Below are positions 14,168-22,568 of a stretch of 39,932 nt of DNA, piece after piece. The DNA comes from a bacterium BMS3Abin08 (GTDB lineage: Bacteria; Nitrospirota; Thermodesulfovibrionia; Thermodesulfovibrionales; JdFR-85): assembly GCA_002897935.1 (NCBI GenBank), contig BDTA01000116.1, forward strand, positions 1 through 39,932, read 5' to 3'. Under the pieces are notes generated by a model that saw only the letters and a program-made list of their open reading frames with translations, was not told where the DNA came from and did not search any database. The translations under genes and the position numbers were made by a program. The stretch's first letter is position 1. Every line of letters starts with the position of its first letter.

Positions 14168-15803
14168 GATTGAAACCCACCTTCTTCCAATAACGTGTCG
14201 GCCGGCCGTAATCAGGAATAATTGTTTCCATATCTCCAACACAATAGGGGAATTGTCTCCTTATTCTTTCAGCCGGTATATTCCAGTAAAGTCCATCGGC
14301 AATGACTGCCAGTCCGATCACTATCAGTGCAATATTAAACATGGCCCATGCAATATCAGCGGTGCCGAAATAAACCAGAAGCCCCGTGCCCACCGCGCAT
14401 ATGCTCCTTCCTGTCCTGATAAATGCCATTCCCGTCCGTGATCGGGCCATAACCGTGCGTAGTCTTGCCATCATATTTCTTCTGTCTGCGAGCACTGTCC
14501 TTTCAAGGGCAAGTCCCGTGGTAGCCCATATGCCCGGCGCATAGGAGGCCTTTGCCTGAAAAAAACGCTTATGGAAATCACCGGGACCTCCAATCACCCT
14601 GTGAACGGGAAGAGAGATGAAATCCCATGCCTTCCGGCTCTTTTTTTTCCTCATCACTGATTCAAAACCTTCTACACCGGCACGGCGGCCGGGGAAATAC
14701 CAGTAAAAGCCTTCCATGGCCATCATAATACCTGTCAGGATAAGGGCGGCATCGAATAACGTCCAGGGGCCGATAGCGAACTGCCTGAACAGCGCAATCC
14801 CAAGCCCGATAAAGGCAATCCCCGTACGGGTAAAGGCAAGCCCTGTGCGCGCCCTTGCCATCATCGTTCTGTAACATGCAAGGACCGTTCTTTCCTCGGC
14901 AAAATCCGTCCTGTCACTGGCAAGAAATCTGCGTCTCATCACAGGAGTAAGGTTATCCCAATCGGCACGGAGTTTATCCGCTCCGTCAATGGTATTCGTG
15001 CGCGTAAAGAAAGGATTGTTGCCGGGGTTTTGAACCTCAAGCAGCGTAGTTGCCCAGGTCGGCACTGTAGCAGCACAGTTTAAACGTTTCTTTCCGGCCT
15101 TCCGGGTCGGCAGGTACCATCTGAATCCATTCACTGATAGAACAACACCGGCTACTAAAAATAACGCTTCGGTTATGATTAAATACCCTATACCGAAAAT
15201 CCTGAGAAGTAGCAGGGCAATGGCTATAAAAGCTATCCCGGTGCGGAGGAAGGCAAGCCCCGTTCTGCCCTTTGCCATGGCGGTCCTGTAGCACGACATC
15301 AGGGAACGCCTGTCCGCAAGGAAGGTTCTCACCTTGGCAAGGGGGGTCCTGCCGCCCGAAAAAGGAAACCCGGGATTCACATCATTGTTGTTTTCAATAA
15401 TCCTGACGAGGTCTGAAGGCAGGGCGACGATGAAGTCTATTTTTTCCACGCCGAGGCTCTTTTTTATATCTTCAACTACCGCTGTGTCATCCGGCCTGTA
15501 AGCGATCACCTCAGCCCTGTCCTGCATAACGGAGAGGGGAAACCAGAGCGCCTGCTTGAGCTTCTCCATGTCCATACGTCTTGTGAGGAGGTAAGAAGCC
15601 ATAACCTCTTCATCATACTCCACAAAGGGATAACCGTAGAACTCAGAAAGACAGAACAGGATCTCATGCCTTGGAATACCCCTGACTATCAATAATTCTT
15701 CAGGGTATTTGCCTGAATCTTCCGATTCCTTTATGACCTCATCCAGCTCTTCCCTGGTCAGTAATCCCCTGCTGAGAAGTCTTTCAAATTTAGTATCCTG
15801 CAT
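14154..15803 (-). CDS. MshEN-like domain protein with three DUF202 modules and an Arg-Thr heptad ladder (first of pair)
   Basis: A 549-residue membrane protein, first gene of the pair. Residues 1-140 have the GspE/PilB/MshE N-terminal pattern (FERLLSRGLLTREELDEVI, LSEFYGYPFVEYDEEVM, KQALWFPLSVMQDRAEVIAY, IDFIVALPSDLVRIIE). Three DUF202-type modules follow, with arginine ladders at R152-159-166-173-180-187, R298-305-312-319-326 and R435-442-449-456-463. Each ladder leads into two membrane helices and a FRWYLPTRK / FYWYFPGRR / LYWNIPAER closing motif. So six membrane helices are predicted. There is no enzyme domain. ATG 15803 is preceded by TATACT eight bases upstream, suggesting a near-leaderless transcript. 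Confidence 0.87.
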   Translation of the reverse strand: MQDTKFERLLSRGLLTREELDEVIKESEDSGKYPEELLIVRGIPRHEILFCLSEFYGYPFVEYDEEVMASYLLTRRMDMEKLKQALWFPLSVMQDRAEVIAYRPDDTAVVEDIKKSLGVEKIDFIVALPSDLVRIIENNNDVNPGFPFSGGRTPLAKVRTFLADRRSLMSCYRTAMAKGRTGLAFLRTGIAFIAIALLLLRIFGIGYLIITEALFLVAGVVLSVNGFRWYLPTRKAGKKRLNCAATVPTWATTLLEVQNPGNNPFFTRTNTIDGADKLRADWDNLTPVMRRRFLASDRTDFAEERTVLACYRTMMARARTGLAFTRTGIAFIGLGIALFRQFAIGPWTLFDAALILTGIMMAMEGFYWYFPGRRAGVEGFESVMRKKKSRKAWDFISLPVHRVIGGPGDFHKRFFQAKASYAPGIWATTGLALERTVLADRRNMMARLRTVMARSRTGMAFIRTGRSICAVGTGLLVYFGTADIAWAMFNIALIVIGLAVIADGLYWNIPAERIRRQFPYCVGDMETIIPDYGRPTRYWKKVGFNHDAR

Positions 15804-15811
15804 AAACAATT

Positions 15812-15817
15812 AGTATA
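15812..15817 (-). promoter_or_regulatory. -10 box of the DUF202 gene pair
   Basis: TATACT on the minus strand, followed by eight bases and the ATG at 15803. No ribosome binding site is visible. Confidence 0.5.
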
Positions 15818-16280
15818 CTACAATATGGGACTTCAAGAAAATTCCGGGCGGCACCCGAGGAAGCCTTTAAAGAGTAAAGGAGGATTTAACAGGATATCAG
15901 TGGGAAGAAAAGGGGTCTGCACATTTCAAAAATGAGACTGAGAAAGCCTAACACGTGAAGACCTACGGGTGTAGCGTCGGTATGTTTTATCTTTTCTTGA
16001 AACCTTATTTCTGCTATAATCTGTTTATCAATAGTTCACACTACCCCGCAGCTTATGTGGGGCATTATACGCAAAAGGTAACTTATGAGTATCCGCTTTG
16101 AAAAATCAACGGATATTGAAATAATCAAGCGCTAACAAAAAATCATATTGTACTTCAGACCTGTCCGAAATAAGTTTTCTTGGACAGCATGAAACGGGGG
16201 GTTATCTTGGACGGGAAAGGGTAAGCTTTAATCATAACAACCTGCCAATTTGCAGAATTTCCAAAACGCTTTGCTAATTC
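15818..16280. other. Gene-free stretch with promoter-like box and possible IS end
   Basis: No accepted gene. A TATAAT is at 16015-16020. TGTCCGAAATAAGTTT at 16162-16177 matches the putative transposon end at 3001-3016 with one mismatch and forms a stem with GGACAG at 16182-16187. A 16-codon frame at 16085-16135 could be a peptide or the remnant of a gene. Confidence 0.4.
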
Positions 16281-16292
16281 AGGAGGGAACAA

Positions 16293-17546
16293 ATGGCAAA
16301 AAATCAAATTATGATTCTCAGTGATGTTCACATCGGGATTAATGCGCCGACAAACTGGTATCAGAAGAAGGTTCATGAGGATTTACTGATAGCTTCTTTG
16401 CAATGGGCTCAAAAAAATGACTCTCTCAAGGAATTAGTCATTCTGGGTGACCTGGTAGATTTCTGGACATATAAGCCGGACTTTTCTCTCCCTTCTCTTG
16501 AAAAAATTGTGAATGAAAATCCGAATATATTAGGCCCTTCCGGTGAACTGGCTAAAACAGTAAATGTACTGGGGGAAGGTAATGTGGTTTATGTAAACGG
16601 CAACCACGACATGATTCTAACACCTGAAATGATAAAGGCATGGATTAGTCCCAAAATCAAAACCATGCCAAACGGCATACTTTATTATATGCCTGATTTC
16701 GGGAAAAGAACGGTCTATCTGACACATGGGCACATCTATTCATTGCTCTGCGCTCCGGATTACATCAACCCACCTGAAAGCTGGCAGAATCTACCGCTGG
16801 GTTATTTCTTAACCCGAATGTCCGCTCTGCTCTGTGAAATAGAAATAAATAAATTACACAAAAACAATCCATCTATTGTTAGCGCTGCAGATTTGGAGGG
16901 ACAGGGAAATCCCCTGGGTTACAGCGTCCTGGGAATACTTGAGAATATTTATTCTGAATGGAAAAACGGAGGTTCTATGAATTTGCCTCATCTGGTGATG
17001 GATGGTTTGCAACCGCAACCTCCAAATCCAATGGTAGACAGCATTAATATGCCGGCTTACCAGGGGAATCCTTTCGAGGTGACCGTGAACGAAGTGGAAA
17101 AGGTCTACGCAAACCTGTTAATCGGCATGTTCGAAGATCCTCGATCAACTTATCCGAACGGTTCAAATATTGATCCTAAATATTATGCATACTTTAATAA
17201 TACGAAAGGCGCTCTTCTGGCCCTTGGGGATGCCGATGTATTAGGTGATCTAACAGCTTGGGCAGACGGGCTGGCGGTTTCTCTTTTTACCGCCGCCGGT
17301 GAACCGGTTGTTGCCTTTGGACACACTCACGTCCCGAAATTAGACGATAAACATATTTTCTATACCAATGCCGGCTTTAACTGTCCTGCAATCCCGGACA
17401 TGAAAAGCGGTAAAAAAGCACCGACTTTTTCCGTTATCGAATGCGATGGAGATACCACCTATAAACTCTCCGTGAACACTGTAGCTCTTTCGTTAGAGGT
17501 TCAAGAAGACACAAATCCGAAAGTATTAAGTGGGGAAACTCTTTAG
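16293..17546 (+). CDS. Calcineurin-like metallophosphoesterase
   Basis: A 417-residue protein with the full two-metal phosphoesterase motif set: D11-V-H13, GDLVDFW (D53), GNHD (103-106), THGH and GHTH near residues 345. The family hydrolyses phosphomono- or diesters; UDP-diacylglucosamine pyrophosphatase-type and nuclease-type members share these motifs. An insert of about 130 residues between THGH and GHTH (residues about 155-330, with PLGYFLTRMSALLCEIEINK) is larger than in LpxH. No signal peptide. AGGAGGGAACAA before ATG. It is more AT-rich than its neighbours and sits alone between decayed sequences, so it may be acquired. Substrate unknown. Confidence 0.9.
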   Translation: MAKNQIMILSDVHIGINAPTNWYQKKVHEDLLIASLQWAQKNDSLKELVILGDLVDFWTYKPDFSLPSLEKIVNENPNILGPSGELAKTVNVLGEGNVVYVNGNHDMILTPEMIKAWISPKIKTMPNGILYYMPDFGKRTVYLTHGHIYSLLCAPDYINPPESWQNLPLGYFLTRMSALLCEIEINKLHKNNPSIVSAADLEGQGNPLGYSVLGILENIYSEWKNGGSMNLPHLVMDGLQPQPPNPMVDSINMPAYQGNPFEVTVNEVEKVYANLLIGMFEDPRSTYPNGSNIDPKYYAYFNNTKGALLALGDADVLGDLTAWADGLAVSLFTAAGEPVVAFGHTHVPKLDDKHIFYTNAGFNCPAIPDMKSGKKAPTFSVIECDGDTTYKLSVNTVALSLEVQEDTNPKVLSGETL

Positions 17547-17706
17547 AGGGATCAGATATTCGCAGTGACCAGGGATCGACAGCGGGAATCCAGGCAATCC
17601 CATCAGGATGCCTCTCTCTGAGGCATCTGCTATGGTGCTCTTGCCACTGCCTCTCAGGGCGTTATCCATAATAGCCTGGTGCGTATTTATACCCTCCCCT
17701 TGAGAC
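17547..17706. other. Gap between convergent genes
   Basis: Contains the hairpin GCCTC tctct GAGGC at about 17610-17624, a possible terminator. A minus-strand frame overlapping the kinase end by 8 bases is not accepted as a gene. Confidence 0.35.
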
Positions 17707-20091
17707 TTATTTTTCATAGCTGTCCAGGACCCTTCGTACTGCCTGTGCAAACTCATATGTAGTGAATGGCTTCTGGAGGTAATTTATCTCATTCTTCAAA
17801 ACGCCGTGCTTCACTATGGCGTCTTCAGTGTATCCCGACATATAAAGTATCTTGATTTCAGGGCAGCACTCCGTTATCTCTTTAGCAAGCGCACTCCCGC
17901 TCATCCCCGGCATAACCACATCCGTTAAGAGCAGATGTATCCTTCCATGATACATCTGCACCATTTTCAGTGCATCCTCAGCATCTTCCGCCTCAAGCAC
18001 TGTATAACCGAGTTCGGAAAGGACAATAGCGGCAAGCTCTCTTACCTCTTTTTCATCCTCAACCAGCAGTATGGTTTCAGTCCCTCTTGGCAGGACTTGT
18101 ATTTCCACCCTCTCGAATTCTTTTTCAGCTTCTTTAACCCGCGGGAAGTATATTTTGAAGGTCGTCCCCTTGCCGGGTTCGCTGTAGACATAGATATTGC
18201 CCCCGTGTTGCTTGATTACCCCGTATACTGTTGCAAGTCCCAGCCCTGTACCCTTCGCGCCTTCTTTTGTGGTAAAGAAGGGTTCAAAGATACGCCTCTG
18301 CACATCATCGGTCATGCCCTGGCCCGTATCAGAGACCACAAGCCTCACATACTCACCCGGGGTTACGGAAAGATGCCCCTCGGCATAACCCTTGCCGAGA
18401 ACTACATTTTCAGTCTCTATTGTAAGGGTTCCACCCTTTGGCATGGCATCCATGGCATTTATAGCAAGGTTCATGAGCACCTGCTCGATCTGACCGCGGT
18501 CTGCCTTGATATTCCATAAACCCCCGCCCTGTAATATCTCTATCTTGATGTCCTCTCCTATAAGCCGCTTGAGCATCTTCATCATATCGTTAATCAATGT
18601 GTTGAGGTTCAGTACCTCTGGTTTAATTATCTGCTTGCGGCTGAAGGCAAGCAGTTGCTGGGTAAGGGTTGCCGCCCTGTTGGCTGATTTATGGATAATC
18701 TCGATATTTCTTCTCAAAGGATCATCCTTTTCCATCTTCCTCATAGCAAGTTCGGCATAACCGGTAATGGCACTCAGGATATTATTAAAATCGTGAGCAA
18801 CACCACCGGCAAGCCTTCCGACCGCTTCCATCTTCTGTGCCTGGAGCAGTTGCTCCCACATTTCCTCACGGCTTCTTTCCTCATCGAGTACCTCAAGCTC
18901 TGTTGCAACCATCTGCCCAATGGTCTGGAAGACCTTCATGTCCGACTCTGTGAATATCCGGTGTCTTCCAAATGCATTCAAGATTCCGATTGCGTTGCCC
19001 TTTCTGCCGAATATGGCAAAACCGATATACGAATCCGCCTTTACACTCTTAAGGAAATCTGAAGAGGGAAAGTGCTTATATACATCCTTTTCAATAATAG
19101 CCATATGTTTTTTATTTACGACATTCTCACATGGAGTGCCTTTTAAAGAAACTTTCATCCCCCTCTTTAATTCACCATCGAGGTACATCGTTATAACGTT
19201 TGCAGTCTCCCCATCCGGATCAACCCTTGCAATAAGGGAGTTCAGACCGAACATCCTTGCAATCGTGATTACCACCTCATCAAGAAACTCCTCACCCCGC
19301 TTCGATGCAGCGATGTGATATATGTTATTGAGCATCTTTGTCTCACCCCGCAGGGACTCCATTGTCTGCCTGATGTTATCACTCAGGTACTCAAACTCGG
19401 AGATACCCTTATACGCAGGCTTCTCCCCCTTCTTCAAGGGGGTTATTATCCTGTCAATGGGCATCTTGATAGCCCTGTGCAGGAAATAAATAATCAGGAT
19501 CGTGCTTAACAGGAGAATAAATGCAGTTGCACCATATGCAAACTTCATCTTATTTATCAAAGCTGCGTACTCCACTGCTTCCTTTATCAATACTACATGC
19601 CATTTCCACGGGGGGAAAGGCATATGATACACATAATACTTCTTCCCCTCGTACCACATGGTTGAAACCGTGTTCTCCTTGACAGTTTTATCGATCAACT
19701 CTGGAAATTCCGGGGGAAAACCACCTGTTGAAAACACACCTTTATCACCCTCCATTATAAAGCCCTTGAGATCGTTCTGCCTCATATAGTCTTCTATCAT
19801 GCCGATGGTTAAACCCTTCTTTATCCTTTTAACCTTTTCATTAACCTTCCCGTTAATCTTCACATCTGCCGCCATACCACTCTGTAAAAGTTCATTCAGG
19901 CTTTCATCGCAGATACGGTATATATCAAGCGCCATATATGAAAAACCCTCTTTTATCTGTTTATCCGTAAACTCAGACACCGACCTCAGGACAAAGAAAT
20001 AGAGTCCAAGTCCTATCAGGAGAGTTATAATGATCACAGGAATGATAATCCTTACTGAAATGCTGTTCATTATCCTCTTAAATTTGTTCAC
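17707..20091 (-). CDS. Hybrid sensor histidine kinase with GAF and C-terminal receiver
   Basis: A 794-residue membrane kinase. Helix 1 about 14-34, a periplasmic sensor region about 35-185 (cache-like, with FSTGGFPPEFP and WKWHVVLIKE), helix 2 about 186-206, GAF about 265-400, HisKA with VAHDFNN (H433), HATPase with NLAINAMDAM, DTGQGM (D588) and GTGLGLA, and a receiver with D724 and K774. It autophosphorylates H433 and passes phosphate to its own D724; no separate output domain is present. The GTG start is 7 bases after the stop of the binding protein; ATG 20070 with AAGAGG close by is an alternative. The pair suggests that the periplasmic protein presents a ligand to the sensor. Confidence 0.92.
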   Translation of the reverse strand: MNKFKRIMNSISVRIIIPVIIITLLIGLGLYFFVLRSVSEFTDKQIKEGFSYMALDIYRICDESLNELLQSGMAADVKINGKVNEKVKRIKKGLTIGMIEDYMRQNDLKGFIMEGDKGVFSTGGFPPEFPELIDKTVKENTVSTMWYEGKKYYVYHMPFPPWKWHVVLIKEAVEYAALINKMKFAYGATAFILLLSTILIIYFLHRAIKMPIDRIITPLKKGEKPAYKGISEFEYLSDNIRQTMESLRGETKMLNNIYHIAASKRGEEFLDEVVITIARMFGLNSLIARVDPDGETANVITMYLDGELKRGMKVSLKGTPCENVVNKKHMAIIEKDVYKHFPSSDFLKSVKADSYIGFAIFGRKGNAIGILNAFGRHRIFTESDMKVFQTIGQMVATELEVLDEERSREEMWEQLLQAQKMEAVGRLAGGVAHDFNNILSAITGYAELAMRKMEKDDPLRRNIEIIHKSANRAATLTQQLLAFSRKQIIKPEVLNLNTLINDMMKMLKRLIGEDIKIEILQGGGLWNIKADRGQIEQVLMNLAINAMDAMPKGGTLTIETENVVLGKGYAEGHLSVTPGEYVRLVVSDTGQGMTDDVQRRIFEPFFTTKEGAKGTGLGLATVYGVIKQHGGNIYVYSEPGKGTTFKIYFPRVKEAEKEFERVEIQVLPRGTETILLVEDEKEVRELAAIVLSELGYTVLEAEDAEDALKMVQMYHGRIHLLLTDVVMPGMSGSALAKEITECCPEIKILYMSGYTEDAIVKHGVLKNEINYLQKPFTTYEFAQAVRRVLDSYEK

Positions 20092-20097
20092 TTATTT

Positions 20098-21270
20098 TCA
20101 CTTTTGAACATAGGTTTTTTTGAATATCGGGTTTGCAGTCCTGAGTTGCTTCGGCCAGACGATTTCCTTCCTCCCGTTCTGCCACTGGATTATGAGTGGA
20201 AAGTGTTTTGTCTGCATCCCTGTTCTGTCTACTCCGTATCTTCCGATGATGCTCATCGTATCCATTGCAGAGAATATCTTCCCCAACCTGTACCTGTCCA
20301 GACCGCCCGCCTTTTTTATGGCAGACTCCAGGATCTGCCCCGCTGCATAGGCCTCGGCAGCATGATAGGCCGGCCTGACACCGTATTTTTTCAGGAAGCG
20401 GTTATAAAACTCCCTGGAGCCGGGGATGTTCAAACGGGGCTCCCACTGGGATGAGGAAAAGGCATATTCGGCATCGGAACCGAGCATTTTGTGAAATTCA
20501 TCCATTACAGGGCCAACAGAGGCATAAAAAGCCTGTGGATACCATCCGGCCCTCTTCAGTGAAAGACGCATATCCACCGCCTCGTTGAAATGTCCACATA
20601 CAATAACAACCTGCGGACGTGATGCCTTTAGCTTTTCAGCGATATTATCAAGATTCCGTTCCCCTTTTTTGAACCTTTCAAATAAGATCACCTTAAGGCC
20701 GAACCTCTCCGCCCATTTCTTTGTCCCCTCTGCAAGACCTTTGGAAAAGGTATCATCCGCATAGACAATTGCTGTATTCTCAAAGTCATTCATGACCAGC
20801 AGTTCAAGGAACCCGACCACGTATTTGCTTGCAGGAGTAAAGATACCGAAGACATGCTTGTAGCCCTTCCGCCATAGACTGTCTGCTGAGGCACCTGAGA
20901 GGAGTAACGGGTAACCATACTTTTCGGTTATGGGAAGAATTGCCTCTGTTATTTCACTTGAGTAGGGACCAAAGAGCAGGTCGACCCTGTCGTTTAATAT
21001 GAGCTGTTTATAGATGGAGGTTGCAATCCGGGGGTTACTTTTATCATCGTATATAGTAAGTTGTATCTCTCTGCCAAGGATGCCTCCCCGGCTGTTTACA
21101 TCCTCCTGCCATAACTTGAACCCCTTCAACTGCATATCCGACATGTAAGAGTATTTACCTGTCAGTCCAAGCGTAAGACCTATCCGGATGGGCTCATCAG
21201 CTCCGGCAGGTTTTGACGGAATAAATGTAAAAAGACATATCAGAATGGCTGATACACAAAATCTTTTCAT
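20098..21270 (-). CDS. Branched-chain amino acid-type periplasmic substrate-binding protein
   Basis: A 390-residue secreted protein. Signal peptide at 1-24 (MKRFCVSAILICLFTFIPSK, cut after AGA). The mature part begins DEPIRIGLTLGLTGKYSYMSDMQLKGFKLWQEDVNSRGGI and continues with GREIQLTIYDDKSNPRIA, LLFGPYSSEITEAILP and VYADDTFSKGLAEGTKKWAERFG, the standard LivJ/Peripla_BP_6 fold. No permease or ATPase gene accompanies it; the next gene is the hybrid kinase, only 7 bases away. It may therefore act as the ligand-binding part of a sensor. The start is ATG 21270, with GAGGA 7 bases upstream. The longer open frame upstream falls in a palindromic repeat. Confidence 0.92.
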   Translation of the reverse strand: MKRFCVSAILICLFTFIPSKPAGADEPIRIGLTLGLTGKYSYMSDMQLKGFKLWQEDVNSRGGILGREIQLTIYDDKSNPRIATSIYKQLILNDRVDLLFGPYSSEITEAILPITEKYGYPLLLSGASADSLWRKGYKHVFGIFTPASKYVVGFLELLVMNDFENTAIVYADDTFSKGLAEGTKKWAERFGLKVILFERFKKGERNLDNIAEKLKASRPQVVIVCGHFNEAVDMRLSLKRAGWYPQAFYASVGPVMDEFHKMLGSDAEYAFSSSQWEPRLNIPGSREFYNRFLKKYGVRPAYHAAEAYAAGQILESAIKKAGGLDRYRLGKIFSAMDTMSIIGRYGVDRTGMQTKHFPLIIQWQNGRKEIVWPKQLRTANPIFKKTYVQK

Positions 21271-21298
21271 CAGGGTTTCCTCAACAAAGACCAATATT

Positions 21299-21424
21299 GA
21301 TGGCGTCGTAAAAAATCGATCTCCTGCGTCGTAGCGGGTACACCCAATGCTCAACATACCATATGTATGTCTCCGCTTGGGCGACACCACTACTCCTTGT
21401 ATATCGAATTTTTACTTAGCCATC
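21299..21424. repeat. 126-base palindromic element upstream of the binding-protein gene
   Basis: Ends are inverted copies: GATGGCGTCGTAAAAAATCG and, read on the other strand from 21424, GATGGCTAAGTAAAAATTCG. The inside also folds back: GTAGCGGGTACACCCAA pairs with TTGGGCGACACCACTAC around ACATACCATATGTATGT. It lies directly upstream of the ribosome binding site of the substrate-binding protein gene. Confidence 0.8.
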
Positions 21425-21438
21425 CTAAAACGGTGCTA

Positions 21439-21459
21439 TGGACTTTTTGCGAGTCCATC
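21439..21459. repeat. Short copy of a GGACTCG-AAAAAGTCC repeat end
   Basis: TGGACTTTTTGCGAGTCCAT is the reverse complement, with one mismatch, of the sequence at 29226-29245, which is the left end of a larger element. Confidence 0.7.
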
Positions 21460-21484
21460 AATATTAGATTAAACAGAACATACT

Positions 21485-21620
21485 TAAATAGTGTCCGTGT
21501 GTAAAATTGAACAGTTGTCGTTTTTTCCGTCATTCCGGCTTGTCCGGAATCCTTCTGAGACCCTGAAACGAGTTCAGGGTGACACTTTAGAGTAATTTTT
21601 TATAAACAGACTCTAAATAA
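21485..21620. repeat. MITE-like element related to 4425-4708
   Basis: Left end TTAAATAGTGTCCGTGTGTA and right end (opposite strand) TTATTTAGAGTCTGTTTATA are imperfect inverted repeats. Between them lie TTGTCGTTTTTTCCGTCATT (as at 4440-4460), CATTCCGGCTTGTCCGGAAT and GACCCTGAAACGAGTTCAGG. No coding capacity. Confidence 0.75.
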
Positions 21621-22010
21621 AAACGAAAACAGCCCCTCGTTGAGATGCTTTATTCATACCCTTGCTGCAAAACATTTCGTGCAAGTCTACTGAAAAAATA
21701 AACTCCATTCGGATTATTCATAAATTATAAAAATCCCCCCTTCTTCCCCTTTGCTAAAGGGAGGTGAACTATTGCCTCAATTTTTTTATCTGTCATTCCG
21801 GCAGTCTTTAGGCCGGAATCCATTGTCTCATTGTCCTCCGGATACCCCGGATGCCTTCAGGGCATGACGACCGTAAGAATTTATATATCTAAAATAATTA
21901 TATCATATATTTATAAATTCTTCAAAAATCGAAATAAAAAGGTATCGTGCCGGAGCCGAGCCTCATTCGGGATAGATGTTTGATGAGATAAATCAGAGTG
22001 TTGACCGGTG
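21621..22010. other. Gene-free stretch upstream of the thiamine riboswitch
   Basis: Holds another palindrome group (about 21794-21870, GTCATTCCGGCAGTCTTTAG and ATACCCCGGATGCCTTCAGG) and AT-rich sequence. No gene seen. Confidence 0.5.
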
Positions 22011-22015
22011 TTGAT

Positions 22016-22045
22016 TTGACAAGGTTGATATGTATTAACTATACT
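22016..22045 (+). promoter_or_regulatory. Promoter of the thiamine operon
   Basis: TTGACA (22016-22021), an 18-base spacer and TATACT (22040-22045). Transcription would start near 22052, about 35 bases before the riboswitch. Confidence 0.75.
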
Positions 22046-22086
22046 TTAAAAAGGCATAAATTGCCGGATTATTTTGAGATAACAGA

Positions 22087-22173
22087 ATCCCTGGGGGAGG
22101 TGCAAACCTGAGAACCCTGTGAATGACACAGGGGACCCCTCGAACCTGAAACGGTTAATACCGACGTAGGGAA
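22087..22173 (+). ncRNA. TPP riboswitch (THI element)
   Basis: All conserved blocks are present: CCCTGGGGGAGGTGC, CTGAGA after a short helix, ACCC, a variable arm (CCTGTGAATGACACAGG), GAACCTGAAACGGTTAATACC and GACGTAGGGA closing the P1 stem against ATCCCTGG. It binds thiamine pyrophosphate and should switch off the downstream thiamine genes. Confidence 0.95.
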
Positions 22174-22175
22174 TG

Positions 22176-22213
22176 GGATGGGGCCGTATGCCATCCAGGG
22201 ATACGGTTTTTTT
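22176..22213 (+). terminator. Riboswitch expression platform: attenuator with competing stem
   Basis: CCGTAT (22184-22189) and ATACGG (22201-22206) form a stem followed by seven T: an intrinsic terminator. GGATGG (22176-22181) can instead pair with CCATCC (22191-22196), a stem that traps the first terminator arm in its loop. The two folds exclude each other, as in transcriptional riboswitches. Confidence 0.8.
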
Positions 22214-22338
22214 ATGGTTTCTGTAATAAAATATTCACCCCCTTGGTTCGGCAATGGGGTGACTTAATACACCTCAGTTAACTGTATGATAATGGAATGG
22301 GACACACAACTGAACAAACGGACGAGAGGGATTCAGGT

Positions 22339-22545
22339 ATGATGAAGATTAGCCTCAATGGAGAGGATTACACTGCGAAAGAACCGGTAAGCGTGGAGGG
22401 CCTGTTGAAGGAACTCGGGGTTCATCCTCAGAGGGTGGCTGTAGAGGTTAATTTCAGGATTATCAGGAAGGCGGATTACAGCCGTGCAATGATAAAAGAT
22501 GGCGACAGTGTTGAGGTTGTGAGTTTTGTTGGTGGAGGGATTTGA
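22339..22545 (+). CDS. thiS: Thiamine biosynthesis sulfur carrier protein ThiS
   Basis: A 68-residue ubiquitin-like sulfur carrier: [27 protein letters not shown], then [36 protein letters not shown]. ThiS is adenylated and thiocarboxylated at its C-terminal Gly-Gly and donates sulfur for the thiazole ring made by ThiG. Here the last residue is an extra isoleucine after Gly-Gly-Gly, which would need trimming before activation or is tolerated. The start at 22339 has GAGAGG upstream; an open ATG at 22297 lies 6 bases after a TATGAT and could be a leaderless start adding 14 residues. First gene after the TPP riboswitch. Confidence 0.88.
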   Translation: MMKISLNGEDYTAKEPVSVEGLLKELGVHPQRVAVEVNFRIIRKADYSRAMIKDGDSVEVVSFVGGGI

Positions 22546-22568
22546 CTGAACAGAGAAAGGAGAAGCTT

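Noticed and set aside
16085-16135. 16-codon frame after a TATAAT
   Set aside because: Too short and without conserved features to be called a gene.
17526-17756. Minus-strand 76-codon frame overlapping the kinase 3' end
   Set aside because: No ribosome binding site, no recognisable domain, and it runs across the terminator-like hairpin and into the convergent gene end.
21270-21390. 40-residue N-terminal extension of the substrate-binding protein
   Set aside because: It is encoded by the palindromic element and would precede the signal peptide; ATG 21270 has a proper ribosome binding site.
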